NCBI RefSeq assembly: GCF_008386635.1
Contig: NZ_VUOE01000001.1
Span: 2,285,857-2,349,856, forward strand
Source of the DNA: Maribacter flavus
Lineage (GTDB): Bacteria > Bacteroidota > Bacteroidia > Flavobacteriales > Flavobacteriaceae
Reading direction: 5' to 3'
Length of the DNA stretch: 64,000 nucleotides
Shown: in pieces, positions 16,372-26,619 of the stretch
Layout: each line of letters opens with the position of its first letter
Position numbering within the stretch: the first letter of the stretch is position 1
Notes under the pieces: generated by a model
Databases searched by the model: none
What the model saw: the letters and a program-made list of their open reading frames with translations, nothing else
Told to the model about the DNA's origin: nothing
Translations under genes and position numbers: made by a program

Positions 16372-18084
16372 TTAGAATTTAATTAAATCTTCAGAAGGGT
16401 TGTATCCTATTCTTTGTGTATTTATTTGAAGAATTTGGCCTTTTTTTAAAGGTATTGTACCTCCCAAGTAAACTTTCCAAGGTTTTGAAACTTTAACTTC
16501 TGTATTATTGCCATTCCCCATTACGTAGGCGAAATCCCAACTTTTCATTTTTTTGGTTATTACCGTATCCTTTACCTGGCCATCAAATATGCGATATCCA
16601 ATTGATGCCCCAGGTTCTTGGTTTGTAATTTGAATACCTTCTTTTAGTTTCTTCAGTTTGGGACTTTTTGTTGTAGGTGGTTTATTTTTGCCCTTCCACC
16701 AGTCGTTCATAACCATATCAGATTCACAAACTTGAGCTTTATCATCCATACGGCTCAACCAATCAAATAAAGCCTTTTTCAATTCATCCTTCTTGCTTTG
16801 ATAATATTTATTTTTGGCTAGATTGTTTATCTCGTCAGGGTCTTTGGTTGTATAATACAGTTCTTCAACTTCTTTTGGTGTATTGAACCAATCTTCTAAA
16901 TAAGGATTATTTATTTTTCCAGAATCCCTAAGGTCTAAGATTTCTTGCATGCTTCCCATTTGTTTTCGGTAAGCGAGATCTTGATATTTTGAGACTTCGG
17001 GATGAAAATTATATACATATCTAAAGGTTCCATCGGAAACTGAACGAACCCGATCATATTTATTAGCCATTCTGTCCCTTGCTGCAAATACATATTTATT
17101 TTTTTCGGAAGTACTATACTCCCCAAGAAAAGCTTTACCTTCTAAGTATTCTGGAGGTTTGATACCTGCTATGGACAATACGGTTGGGGCAAAATCAATT
17201 GAGCTTATCAAATCATTGTTCGTTGTTCCTGCACTTTTTCCATTTGGTAATTTAACAATGAAAGGGATACGGGTACCTCTCTCTAAAATTTCCCTTTTCA
17301 TCCAAGGTAAATTACCCCCATGGTCACTAAAAAAAAATACATAGCTATTTTCGTATACTCCGTCTGCTTTTAATTTCGCAATGACCTCACCTACATCATC
17401 ATCCATTTGTTCAATTCGGGTATACATTGCTGCCATATCATGCCGCATCATCTTGGTATTTTCATAATACAGTGGCAGGTTCATTTTTTCGACATCGTAG
17501 TATAATGAATCGGGCGGCGAAATGATTTGTGACTCGTGTGAAATTGCCAAGTTGAATACACTGAAAAATGGTTGGTTTCCTTCTCTGTTTGTGTAAGATG
17601 CAGCAACACTACTTTCATCCCAAACTGTTACAGGTTCTTCAAATTGATAATCCTCTTTTGCGTTGTTTGTGGTGTAATACCCCACTTTTCTCAAAAACTC
17701 TGGAAATGCTTTAACTCCTACAGGTAATACCGCGGAATGGCTTGGTACACCCTCGGGCATTAAATCGGGTCTATTGTGCGTTCTCATGTGCATAGTACCG
17801 ATATTGATTTGATTCATGCCCGTTATTATAGATGATCTACTAGGTGCACATACTCCAGCTGTAGTGTAGACATGTGTAAATCGAATACCTTCAGAAGCAA
17901 GCTTGTCAATGTTTGGTGTCCTAACTATGGGGTCACCATATGCGCCTATAAAGGGTGAAATATCCTCGCAGACAATCCAAACAATGTTTGTTTTGGTTTG
18001 TGCTAATATCATTTCAGCAAATCCAAGGCAAAAAAGTATAGTAATACTTTTCAAAAGAAAAAGAAGAAACCTCATTCTAACCAT
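16372..18084 (-). CDS. S1-family sulfatase, exported
   Basis: A 570-residue sulfatase with a signal peptide (FLLFLLKSITILFCLGFAE, cleavage near ILAQ). The formylglycine motif is C79-A-P-S-R83 (GVCAPSRSSIITG). The first metal site reads CEDISP, with Glu-Asp rather than Asp-Asp; with INIGTMHMRTH and a compact layout this recalls heparan N-sulfatase-like S1_8 members, though substrate is not deducible. The distal FFSDHGG gives the second metal pair. A C-terminal extension (about 460-570) resembles a small beta domain. It is first in the minus-strand operon with 14671 and the FGE. The 311-bp gap to the sigma gene holds both divergent promoters. Confidence 0.92.
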   Translation of the reverse strand: MVRMRFLLFLLKSITILFCLGFAEMILAQTKTNIVWIVCEDISPFIGAYGDPIVRTPNIDKLASEGIRFTHVYTTAGVCAPSRSSIITGMNQINIGTMHMRTHNRPDLMPEGVPSHSAVLPVGVKAFPEFLRKVGYYTTNNAKEDYQFEEPVTVWDESSVAASYTNREGNQPFFSVFNLAISHESQIISPPDSLYYDVEKMNLPLYYENTKMMRHDMAAMYTRIEQMDDDVGEVIAKLKADGVYENSYVFFFSDHGGNLPWMKREILERGTRIPFIVKLPNGKSAGTTNNDLISSIDFAPTVLSIAGIKPPEYLEGKAFLGEYSTSEKNKYVFAARDRMANKYDRVRSVSDGTFRYVYNFHPEVSKYQDLAYRKQMGSMQEILDLRDSGKINNPYLEDWFNTPKEVEELYYTTKDPDEINNLAKNKYYQSKKDELKKALFDWLSRMDDKAQVCESDMVMNDWWKGKNKPPTTKSPKLKKLKEGIQITNQEPGASIGYRIFDGQVKDTVITKKMKSWDFAYVMGNGNNTEVKVSKPWKVYLGGTIPLKKGQILQINTQRIGYNPSEDLIKF

Positions 18085-18259
18085 TTATTGGTCTATAATG
18101 GAATGAGAAGAAAATGAACAATGCATAGACATCTAAATCAAAAAAGATTCAGAATTTATTTAAAATATTTTGGAGAATTAAGAATAAAGAAATTCTCTTA
18201 GACTCAGATTTATTGGATTTTTTTTAAAAAATCTAACATGTAAAAATTAACAAAAACAC

Positions 18260-18297
18260 TTGTTGATTATTATATACTCAATAAAATAGTATATTTG
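18260..18297 (+). promoter_or_regulatory. Candidate Bacteroidota promoter for the ECF sigma gene
   Basis: TATATTTG at 18290-18297 matches the Bacteroidota -7 consensus TAnnTTTG. A TTGTTG lies at 18260-18265, slightly further upstream than usual (24 bp from its second TTG), so the -33 assignment is weak. It is about 100 bp before the sigma start, in a long AT-rich stretch that also drives the divergent sulfatase operon. Confidence 0.35.
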
Positions 18298-18394
18298 ATA
18301 ACTATGTGATAAAAAATAAAGCATCAAAATACCTATTTAATAATTATATCAATACGCATTAAATTATATAGCCAAAAGACTGAACTATTTTTAA

Positions 18395-18994
18395 ATGGAA
18401 AAGGCTGAAAAGATAGAAAATATTGAAAATTTAGCCGAGAAAGAAGCTTGGAGAGACTTACGTAAGGGAGATATCAATGCTCTCGGCGAGCTTTATGATT
18501 TATTTGTGGACAAGCTTTTTTACATAGGTATGAACATTATTAGAGATCGTGAAATTGTTAAGGATCAAATTCATGATTTGTTTTTGGATTTTTATAAAAC
18601 TCATAAGAATCTTTCAGATGTAAACAATATTCAGGGATATATAATTACTTGTTATAAGAGAAGGCTTTATAAAGAAAATACCCTAAAAGTCAAACATGTC
18701 AATATTAATTGGGAGAGTAAATCGAATGTATTCCCCAACGATTTAAAATTGGTATCCTCTCATGAAGACGAAATTATATCCTCAGAAATAGTAAATGAGC
18801 GCAATAATAAGTTAGCGAAAAAACTTTCCAATTTAACTGAACATCAAAAAAATATTTTGGAAATGCGTTTCACTCAGAATTTATCTTATGAAGAAATAGC
18901 CACATGTTTCAACCTCTCAGTTTCTTCAGCCCGGACCTTATTGTATAGGACAATAAAAACACTACGTAATTCGGCATTTACAATACTTTTTTAA
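18395..18994 (+). CDS. ECF-type RNA polymerase sigma factor (FecI/SusC-linked)
   Basis: A 199-residue extracytoplasmic-function sigma factor. Region 2 spans about residues 30-95 (LGELYDLFVDKLFYIG ... IHDLFLDFYKT), and region 4 spans about 145-195 with LTEHQKNILEMRF and the HTH 'SYEEIATCFNLSVSSAR'. Followed by a FecR anti-sigma gene, then SusC with an STN domain, it is the classic Bacteroidota trans-envelope switch. Substrate binding at SusC is relayed through STN to FecR, which frees the sigma factor to transcribe the PUL. It probably controls susC/susD/sulfatases to 27996; whether it also controls the divergent sulfatase/FGE operon is unknown. Confidence 0.93.
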   Translation: MEKAEKIENIENLAEKEAWRDLRKGDINALGELYDLFVDKLFYIGMNIIRDREIVKDQIHDLFLDFYKTHKNLSDVNNIQGYIITCYKRRLYKENTLKVKHVNINWESKSNVFPNDLKLVSSHEDEIISSEIVNERNNKLAKKLSNLTEHQKNILEMRFTQNLSYEEIATCFNLSVSSARTLLYRTIKTLRNSAFTILF

Positions 18995-19099
18995 TTTTTT
19001 TCTAATTGTATGTCTATATAATAGAGTTTAGAGACTCTTATTAATATAAGACAATAAATTATTCATTACTATCTGGTTTTATAAATCAGACTATACTAT

Positions 19100-20131
19100 A
19101 TGAAATCAAATAAAAGTAAAATATTAACCAATGAGGAACGAAGGGCCTTGCGAAGACAAATAATGAACTCGGCAACGGCTTTTGAAAAAGAAAATAGGCG
19201 TAAAAAGTATTATGTCGTTTTTGCCGCTGCAGCTAGTCTTGCTCTTTTAATGGGATTATTTTTTTACAGTTATGATGACCAGAAACAAGGTTTACAAGAA
19301 TTTGTGAATAAAACCCCAAGGGTAGATCCTAAAACACAAAGTGAAGTAACGGTAGTTCTAGGGGATGGTGAGAATATTCCTATTGATAGTAACAATACGG
19401 TTCAATATTCTCCCAATGGAGCCAATGTTATTTTAGGCAAAGGGAAAACATTTAACCAAGAAACTTTAATTGATAAAAAACCTATTTATAACACTATAAT
19501 AGTCCCCTATGGAAAAAAGTCTGATGTTCTCTTGTCCGATGGAACACGAGTATGGATTAATTCAGGTTCAAAATTGATATATCCTGCGGTATTTAATAGG
19601 GAAAATAGAGAAGTTTATTTGGAAGGCGAGGCGATTTTTGACGTTGCGCATAATGCTGAAAAACCCTTTAAGGTACTCTCCAAAAATCAAGAAATTGAGG
19701 TACTAGGAACTATTTTTAATGTTTCTGCTTATTTGGAAGACGAACAATTAAATACCGTGCTAAAAAGCGGAAGTGTTAAAATTACTTATCTGGAAGATGA
19801 ATCCAAATCATTCAAAATAACACCTGGAACCCTTGCAAGCTTGAACGTAAAAAGCCTAATAGTTGAAAGACGCAAAGTAGATGTGGATGACTATTTTGGA
19901 TGGAGGGATGGTTACTTAAGCCTTAAACGACAACCATTGGATTATATCGTCGCAAAATTATCACGATACTATAATATTGAAATACTGATTTTTGATGAAG
20001 AATTATCCAAAGAAACCTTCTCCGGTAAGTTGGACTTAAAAGATGATATAAACAAAGTCATCAATATTCTTAATGAGGCAACTAAAATGAGGGTAATTAA
20101 AGATAATGGTAAAATAATTTTAACCAACTAA
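19100..20131 (+). CDS. FecR-type anti-sigma factor
   Basis: A 343-residue inner-membrane protein. A short basic cytoplasmic tail that should hold the sigma factor (LTNEERRALRRQIMNS) is followed by one membrane helix (about 37-57, VVFAAAASLALLMGLFFY). The periplasmic FecR domain contains 'VPYGKKSDVLLSDGTRVWIN' and VYLEGEAIFDVAH, and the C-terminal DUF4974-like domain (about 260-340, 'KRQPLDYIVAKLSRYYNIEI') contacts the STN domain of SusC. It is encoded 105 bp after the sigma gene. Confidence 0.95.
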   Translation: MKSNKSKILTNEERRALRRQIMNSATAFEKENRRKKYYVVFAAAASLALLMGLFFYSYDDQKQGLQEFVNKTPRVDPKTQSEVTVVLGDGENIPIDSNNTVQYSPNGANVILGKGKTFNQETLIDKKPIYNTIIVPYGKKSDVLLSDGTRVWINSGSKLIYPAVFNRENREVYLEGEAIFDVAHNAEKPFKVLSKNQEIEVLGTIFNVSAYLEDEQLNTVLKSGSVKITYLEDESKSFKITPGTLASLNVKSLIVERRKVDVDDYFGWRDGYLSLKRQPLDYIVAKLSRYYNIEILIFDEELSKETFSGKLDLKDDINKVINILNEATKMRVIKDNGKIILTN

Positions 20132-20174
20132 CAATAATAAAACATATGCCAATGAAATAAAAACAAATAAAAAA

Positions 20175-20200
20175 CCAGTAAGCGCGCCAACACTTACTGG
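20175..20200 (+). promoter_or_regulatory. Leader hairpin between fecR and susC
   Basis: CCAGTAAG (20175-20182) pairs perfectly with CTTACTGG (20193-20200) around a 10-nt loop. No T-run follows, so it is not a terminator. It lies 54 bp before the susC ATG. Hairpins at this position between anti-sigma and susC genes are frequent in Bacteroidota; roles in mRNA stability or processing are plausible but not shown. Confidence 0.55.
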
Positions 20201-20253
20201 CTAAACATTAGAATTATCGACTAACAATAATTAACTAATTGAATTACAAAATT

Positions 20254-23200
20254 ATGAATAAATACTTAAGATGTGTTCCGTATTCGGGTAATATTACCAA
20301 AAAGCACATCATCAAAACAGTTATGAGAACCATCGTATTACTTTTAACGTTAGGGTTGACTACGGTGATGGCAAATGATTCTTATTCCCAAACTAGAATG
20401 GACATTAAAGTGGATGAAGTTCCATTAGAATATTTACTTAATGAAATTCAGAGAAATAGTGAATATATCTTCTTTTATAAAGATGACGTATTGCCCAAGG
20501 GAGAAAAAGTATCGGTAGCTAAAAAGGATGCTACTTTGCAAACTATTCTGAAGCCGGTTTTTAAAAAATTTAACCTTGGATTTAATGTCAATGACAGACA
20601 GGTTACAATCTATAAATTGGCAAATATTCACATGGAACCATTAAAAACTGATTTTAAGGACCAAAGTTTTACTGTTTCTGGTACAATATTGGATAATTTA
20701 GGGACTCCTCTGCCAGGAGCAAATATTGTGGAAAAAGGTACCACTAATGGAACCCAGACCGATTTTGATGGTAATTATAGTATAAATGTTAATAATGAAA
20801 ATGCCTCCTTAATTTTCTCCTATATTGGTTTTTCGACTAAAGAGATTGCAATATCAGGGCAATCAATAATAAATGTAACCCTTGAGGAGAGTGCTGCTGC
20901 TTTAGATGAAATTGTGGTAGTAGGTTATGGAACTCAAAAGAAAAGCGATTTAACAGGGGCTGTGGCCTCTCTTAGTCCTGATGATTTAAATCCTGGAGCG
21001 AATGCTTCCGTTGACCAACTAATGTTAGGAAGGGCTGCCGGGGTACAAATTAATCAAGCGAGCTCAGAACCCGGTGGAGGACTAGCAATACGCATCAGGG
21101 GTTCAAATTCATTGAATGCAAGTAATGAACCACTATATGTAATTGATGGCTTTCCTATTGACAATAGCCCTAATTTGGGTTCTGGAGGCGTGGCCCAAGT
21201 AAGTGACAATCAAAGTCCTAGAAACCCTCTAAATGCTCTTAATCCTGCAGATATACAATCTATCGAGATTTTAAAGGACGCATCTGCTACCGCTATATAT
21301 GGATCTCGGGGTGCAAATGGGGTTATTTTAATTACTACTAAGAAAGGAAAGCAAGGAAGGATTAACGTTACATATGATGTTTATGGTGGTGTTCAGGGTG
21401 TAGTAAAAAAATTGGACGTATTGTCTACTGCAGAATACATTAGTGCAATAAATGATTTATCAATAGCGCAAGGAAATAATACGGTTTTTTCAAGTGAAGA
21501 TATAGAAAGCATAGGTGTTGGGGTTGATTGGCAAGATGAGGTTTTTCGTTCTGCTCCTATTTCCAATCATACACTTTCCGTTAGCGGAGCCAACGAGCAA
21601 ACTTCGTACTATGCCTCAATGAATTATTTTGACCAAGAAGGTGTTGTTGAAAATTCAGGTCTTAAGCGATATACTGGAAGAATAAATTTAGACACTAAAA
21701 TTGGAGAACGAGCACAAATAGGGATAAACTTTAATACAAGTTTAATCAAGGATAATAACAGTATAGATGGTTTAAACACAAATGAAAATGCTGGACCAAT
21801 CTACGCTTCTTTGTTGTATGACCCAACCGAGCCAATTTTTAATCCAGATGGTTCTTTTTCCCAATCTTCGAATTTGACTGTAAATAACCCTGTAACTCTA
21901 ATAAGAGGTATAACCAGTTTAAACGAGACAAACCGTACGTTTGGCAGTGCATTTATAAATTATAACTTTTCAGATGCACTGTCCGGTAAATTTAATTTTG
22001 GTACTGATAGGCAAAATTCCCGTAGGGATATATATAACAATAAAAATACTCTACGAGGAGGTGCAGCAGGTGGTATTGCTGCTATCAATACTTTGGAAAG
22101 ATCAAATTATTTGTTCGAGTACACAATGACTTATAATAAGGAATTTAATAAAAATCATGCACTTACTATTCTTGGAGGTGCAACCTACCAAAAATTTGCA
22201 ACTAGATTTTTTGCAGGTGATATTAGTGGTTTTCCAACTGATAATTTGACTACAAACAACCTTGCTTTAGGAAATACTAATACCGACAATCTTAATAGTG
22301 GCAAGGAAGAAAACACGCTTCTCTCCTATTTGGGGCGTGTTAATTATAATTTGTTCAATAAAATTCTTTTGACAGGCTCAGTTCGTGCTGATGGTTCATC
22401 TAGGTTTGGAGCCAATAACAAATGGGGATATTTTCCTTCTTTTGCTGTAGGTTATAAATTAGAAGAAGAAGACTTCATTCCCGATAATATCAGCCAATTA
22501 AAATTAAGGGCTAGCTGGGGTCAGACTGGTAACCAGGAAATTGGAAATTATGCTTCTCAGCTAACATTTGGTACAGGACCAGAAGTCATATTTGATGGTA
22601 CCGCACAAGTGGGAATTATACCAAGCCGTATCGCCAATCCTGATTTAAAGTGGGAGACCACAGAACAGTTTAATGTTGGTTTGGATATAGGAATTTCAGG
22701 AGGACGCTACAGCGCAACCATTGATTATTTTACCAAAAGCTCGAAGGATTTGTTGTTTAACCTTCCATTACCGAGCGCTACTGGCTATTCCTCTGTCCTA
22801 AGTAATGTAGGAGAGGTTAAAAATAAAGGATTTGAATTTCTTATAAATTCTACGAACATCATAAATGATAGTTTCAAATGGAGTACATCCTTGAATTTTG
22901 CCGCTATTAGAAATGAGGTTCTTGATTTAGGCAGAATTGAAAGTATTGTAACCGGTAATATTCAATCCGTGGGAAATACGGCAATTATTCAAAGAGGATC
23001 TCCACTTTCATCTTACTATGGATATGTAGTTACAGGGATTTTTCAAGAAGGTGATGACATTACCAATTCTGCTCAACCAACTGCTGAACCAGGCTTTCCG
23101 ATATTTGAAGATCGTAATGGCGATGGAGTGATAAATCCGGATGACCAAACGATCATCGGGAATCCTTATCCGGACTTTACTTATGGAATTCAAAATTCTT

Positions 23201-23664
23201 TTTCATATAAGAATTTACAACTGGATTTTTTTATCCAAGGTCAATCTGGAGTTGATTTGATAAACATCAATTTAATTGAATCTATTTATCCTGCAAACTT
23301 TAGAAGAAACCGCTTATCGGAACCAATCTTAAATCGTTGGACGCCTCAAAATACCGATACAAAATGGCCATCAGCAACTAACCCGAATTCCTATGGCCCA
23401 AGCAAAGTAAATACTCTTACTATTCAAGATGCTTCTTACATAAGACTCAAAAACGTTCAGCTTAGCTATAATGTACCAACAGAATCTATAGATTTCCTAA
23501 GTTCCTTGCGAGTTTATTTAACAGGTCAAAATCTTTTTACTATCACTGATTACATAGGTTTTGATCCAGAGGCAAATTCATTTGGACGTAGTAATGTAAG
23601 GGTGGATTACAGTAGTTATCCATTAGCCAGAACTTATCTCATGGGTTTGTCTGCTAGCTTTTAA
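20254..23664 (+). CDS. SusC-like TonB-dependent transporter with STN domain
   Basis: A 1136-residue outer-membrane oligosaccharide importer. Order: signal peptide (TIVLLLTLGLTTVMA), STN signalling domain (about 45-130, MDIKVDEVPLEYLLNEIQ), CarboxypepD-reg-like domain (about 145-215, GTILDNLGTPLPGANIV and the DFDGNYSI motif), TonB-box region EIVVVGYGTQ, plug domain, then a 22-strand barrel ending with LMGLSASF. The ATG at 20254 is preferred to a TTG 15 bp upstream. STN marks it as the sensor for the sigma/FecR pair just upstream; SusD follows 22 bp later. In complex with SusD it would import a sulfated oligosaccharide. The substrate is not predictable from sequence. Confidence 0.96.
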   Translation: MNKYLRCVPYSGNITKKHIIKTVMRTIVLLLTLGLTTVMANDSYSQTRMDIKVDEVPLEYLLNEIQRNSEYIFFYKDDVLPKGEKVSVAKKDATLQTILKPVFKKFNLGFNVNDRQVTIYKLANIHMEPLKTDFKDQSFTVSGTILDNLGTPLPGANIVEKGTTNGTQTDFDGNYSINVNNENASLIFSYIGFSTKEIAISGQSIINVTLEESAAALDEIVVVGYGTQKKSDLTGAVASLSPDDLNPGANASVDQLMLGRAAGVQINQASSEPGGGLAIRIRGSNSLNASNEPLYVIDGFPIDNSPNLGSGGVAQVSDNQSPRNPLNALNPADIQSIEILKDASATAIYGSRGANGVILITTKKGKQGRINVTYDVYGGVQGVVKKLDVLSTAEYISAINDLSIAQGNNTVFSSEDIESIGVGVDWQDEVFRSAPISNHTLSVSGANEQTSYYASMNYFDQEGVVENSGLKRYTGRINLDTKIGERAQIGINFNTSLIKDNNSIDGLNTNENAGPIYASLLYDPTEPIFNPDGSFSQSSNLTVNNPVTLIRGITSLNETNRTFGSAFINYNFSDALSGKFNFGTDRQNSRRDIYNNKNTLRGGAAGGIAAINTLERSNYLFEYTMTYNKEFNKNHALTILGGATYQKFATRFFAGDISGFPTDNLTTNNLALGNTNTDNLNSGKEENTLLSYLGRVNYNLFNKILLTGSVRADGSSRFGANNKWGYFPSFAVGYKLEEEDFIPDNISQLKLRASWGQTGNQEIGNYASQLTFGTGPEVIFDGTAQVGIIPSRIANPDLKWETTEQFNVGLDIGISGGRYSATIDYFTKSSKDLLFNLPLPSATGYSSVLSNVGEVKNKGFEFLINSTNIINDSFKWSTSLNFAAIRNEVLDLGRIESIVTGNIQSVGNTAIIQRGSPLSSYYGYVVTGIFQEGDDITNSAQPTAEPGFPIFEDRNGDGVINPDDQTIIGNPYPDFTYGIQNSFSYKNLQLDFFIQGQSGVDLININLIESIYPANFRRNRLSEPILNRWTPQNTDTKWPSATNPNSYGPSKVNTLTIQDASYIRLKNVQLSYNVPTESIDFLSSLRVYLTGQNLFTITDYIGFDPEANSFGRSNVRVDYSSYPLARTYLMGLSASF

Positions 23665-23686
23665 GGTCTAATAAAAAAATATAAAA

Positions 23687-25117
23687 ATGAAATCATATAA
23701 AAATAAAATCATAGCCGTTCTTTTTTGCATAGGTACGTTAAGTTGTTCAGAACGCCTGGATGAAGAAGTTTTTTCTGAGTTATCACCAACTACCCTATTT
23801 ACCACAGAACAAGGAATTTCTTCATTAATGAATTCTGCATATACCTATGCGCATCGTTCAGGTGCAGTTGCAGCTTGGGCGCCATACCATATGGGCACCA
23901 TGACTACTGGTGAAGCTTGGGGAGCTGGTGGATCCATAGAAGAATTGTGGGTACAATACATCAACTATACATGGACAAGTAATCATGATCATTTTCTGAC
24001 CATGTGGAATACGTATTATAATTCAATTCGAGATGCTAATTTAGTTTTGGCCAATCTGGAAAATGAAGCATTTTCCAATGCCTTTATTCAAACAACGGAA
24101 GCGGAGGTCCATTTTTTACGAGGTTGGTGTTATTCTGAATTATACAAACTATTCGGTAGGGTGCCATTGTACAAAACTCCTACGGATGACCCTTTACAGC
24201 CAAGGGCTAGTGAAGAAGATGTTAGAAATTTTATTGAACAAGAACTAATCGCTGCCATAGAAACATTGCCATTGGAACCGGAAGCCTTTGGTAAAGCATC
24301 TAAAGGAATTGCACTAGCTGTACTTTCGAAATATTATTTGAACACAAAGCAATGGCAAAAAGCCGCGGATACTGCTGAGCAGGTAATAGATTTGGGTCAA
24401 TACGCTCTTTTACCAAATTACAGTGATGTCTTTGCCATAGAAAATGAGGGTAATGCAGAACTAATTTGGACACTCCCTAAATTGGCTACATCAGGTACTG
24501 CAAGTAATTTACTCAATGCCTTGATTTTTCCACCAGCTTTCCCCAGACCATTTTCTAACAATGCAGTTTTTGCCGCAAGAACGTATCTTTTTGACGATTT
24601 TGTAAATTCATTTGAGGCGTCCGACACTAGGGTATCTCAAATGATCAGGGAATACACCTTAGCAGACGGTACGGTCGTTCAGGGTCTTGGAAATGACCAA
24701 ACACATCCATTTAAACTGCCTTGGGATCCAAATGCAGTAGGTGCGAACGCAGGTAATGACATACCGGTAATTCGTTACTCGGATATCCTATTGACAAGAG
24801 CGGAAGCCCTTAATGAAATTTCAGGACCTTCCCAAGAGGTTATTGATTTGATAAATGAAGTGCGTGATCGTGCCGAGGCATCTCTCTTGACATTATCAGG
24901 TTTCACAAAAGATTCCTTACGTGATGCCATTTTGAATGAGCGGGAATGGGAGTTTTATTTTGAAGGAAATTCTAGAGAGGATCAGATTCGCCATGGCGTT
25001 ATGATTTCAAGAGCTCAGGCAAGAGGCAAGAACGCGCAAGACTTTCATATACTGTTCCCTATTCCACAAACAAATTTGGATGCAAATCCTGTACTAGAAC
25101 AAAATCCAGGTTATTAA
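23687..25117 (+). CDS. SusD-like surface glycan-binding lipoprotein
   Basis: A 476-residue SusD/RagB protein that lids the SusC barrel and binds glycan at the surface. The signal peptide has lipobox TLSC (Cys20), followed by an acidic stretch (SERLDEEVFSELSP) like a surface-export signal. TPR-like helices fill the N-terminal half (RDANLVLANLE, EVHFLRGWCYSELYKLFG), and the C-terminal signature RYSDILLTRAEALNE...NEVRDRA ends with IPQTNLDANPVLEQNPGY, as is usual. It is partner of the SusC 22 bp upstream. Confidence 0.96.
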   Translation: MKSYKNKIIAVLFCIGTLSCSERLDEEVFSELSPTTLFTTEQGISSLMNSAYTYAHRSGAVAAWAPYHMGTMTTGEAWGAGGSIEELWVQYINYTWTSNHDHFLTMWNTYYNSIRDANLVLANLENEAFSNAFIQTTEAEVHFLRGWCYSELYKLFGRVPLYKTPTDDPLQPRASEEDVRNFIEQELIAAIETLPLEPEAFGKASKGIALAVLSKYYLNTKQWQKAADTAEQVIDLGQYALLPNYSDVFAIENEGNAELIWTLPKLATSGTASNLLNALIFPPAFPRPFSNNAVFAARTYLFDDFVNSFEASDTRVSQMIREYTLADGTVVQGLGNDQTHPFKLPWDPNAVGANAGNDIPVIRYSDILLTRAEALNEISGPSQEVIDLINEVRDRAEASLLTLSGFTKDSLRDAILNEREWEFYFEGNSREDQIRHGVMISRAQARGKNAQDFHILFPIPQTNLDANPVLEQNPGY

Positions 25118-25129
25118 TAATTTTTTAAT

Positions 25130-26599
25130 TTGAATATTATGAATAGTTTAAAACTAGGTGGGCTGTTAAATTTAGTTCTTGCATCCTCTGGAAGGTATTA
25201 TCTTGTTTTGGGAATCATATTGATTTTCAATACTATCGCTATAGCCCAGGGCAATAACTCCAAGAAGGAAAAACCCAATGTAATCATCATTTTTGCAGAT
25301 GATTTGGGTTATGGGGATTTGAGTTCCTATGGACACCCCACCATTCGAACAACCAATCTTGACCAAATGGCATATGAAGGTCAAAAATGGACCAATTTTT
25401 ATGTGGGTGCTAGTGTATGTACTCCCAGTAGGGCTGCATTGTTAACTGGAAGGCTTCCGGTTAGAAGCGGAATGGCAAGTTCCGTAAATCGTGTACTTTT
25501 TCCTGATTCCCATAATGGACTGCCACAGTCTGAAGTAACTCTGGCAGAACAGATGAAAAAAGGCGGTTATGCTACGGCAGCTATAGGAAAATGGCATTTG
25601 GGACACAAGGAAGAATATTTGCCCACAAACCACGGTTTCGATTCCTATTACGGAATACCCTATAGCAATGATATGGACAATATAGTGCCGTTCAGGTCAG
25701 CTGGAGGTTACTTTGAATTTTGGAAATCCGAGAAAAGAAAGGACATCAATACATTCAATGTTCCTTTGATGAGGGATACGGAAATTATCGAGCGTCCAGC
25801 AGATCAACATACCATCACAAAGCGATACACCGAGGAGGCCATAAAGTTCATAAATGATAAAAAGGATGAACCCTTCTTCTTATATCTGGCCCATAACCTT
25901 CCTCATGTCCCTTTGTTCGCTTCTAAGGATTTTCAAGGAACAAGTCCAAGGGGAATTTATGGAGATGTGGTAGAGGAAATTGACCATAGTGTTGGCCAAA
26001 TCCTGGATGAATTAAAAAAGACAGGACTAGATAAAAACACGATTGTAGTTTTCACGTCAGATAATGGTCCTTGGCTGATAATGAACGAAGAAGGTGGTAG
26101 CGCCGGATTATTACGAAATGGAAAGGGTTCTACCTGGGAAGGTGGAATGCGAGAGCCCTGTATTTTTTGGGCTCCCGGTAGAATAGCTCCTGGTATTGTT
26201 ACCGATTTGGGCAGTACCATGGATTTGTTTACTACGTTTAGCAAAATAGCGGGCGTTGATATACCACGGGACAGGATTGTTGATGGTGTGGACCTTGCCC
26301 CCGTGCTTTTTAATAAGGAGAGTAGCGCGAGAAAGGATATGTTCTATTATAGAGGCGATAAATTATATGCCGTACGTGTTGGTGATTTTAAAGCTCATTT
26401 CATAACTCAAGATGCTTATGGTACTGAAATAACAGAACATGATTCTCCATTATTGTACAATTTAAGTATTGATCCTTCGGAAAAGTATGATATTTCAAAG
26501 GAAAATCCGGATGTAATTGCCAATATTAATCGAGTAGTAAAAGACCATAATGACAAAATGGTAAAAGGGAAGGATCAACTTGCAAAAAGAGGTGATTAA
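25130..26599 (+). CDS. S1-family sulfatase, exported
   Basis: A 489-residue arylsulfatase-like S1 enzyme. A long N-terminal region precedes the signal helix (YYLVLGIILIFNTIAIAQ, to about residue 40), so a start at the second Met is possible. Metal Asp-Asp is in 'FADDLGYGDLSSYGHP'; the formylglycine motif is C97-T-P-S-R101 (ASVCTPSRAALLTGR); GKWHLGH and FTSDNGP complete the site. The WEGGMREPCIFWAPG stretch is typical of arylsulfatase A/N-acetylgalactosamine-6-sulfatase-like groups. It lies 12 bp after susD and is co-transcribed. Confidence 0.94.
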   Translation: MNIMNSLKLGGLLNLVLASSGRYYLVLGIILIFNTIAIAQGNNSKKEKPNVIIIFADDLGYGDLSSYGHPTIRTTNLDQMAYEGQKWTNFYVGASVCTPSRAALLTGRLPVRSGMASSVNRVLFPDSHNGLPQSEVTLAEQMKKGGYATAAIGKWHLGHKEEYLPTNHGFDSYYGIPYSNDMDNIVPFRSAGGYFEFWKSEKRKDINTFNVPLMRDTEIIERPADQHTITKRYTEEAIKFINDKKDEPFFLYLAHNLPHVPLFASKDFQGTSPRGIYGDVVEEIDHSVGQILDELKKTGLDKNTIVVFTSDNGPWLIMNEEGGSAGLLRNGKGSTWEGGMREPCIFWAPGRIAPGIVTDLGSTMDLFTTFSKIAGVDIPRDRIVDGVDLAPVLFNKESSARKDMFYYRGDKLYAVRVGDFKAHFITQDAYGTEITEHDSPLLYNLSIDPSEKYDISKENPDVIANINRVVKDHNDKMVKGKDQLAKRGD

Positions 26600-26619
26600 T
26601 TTAAATCCAAGATATCACT

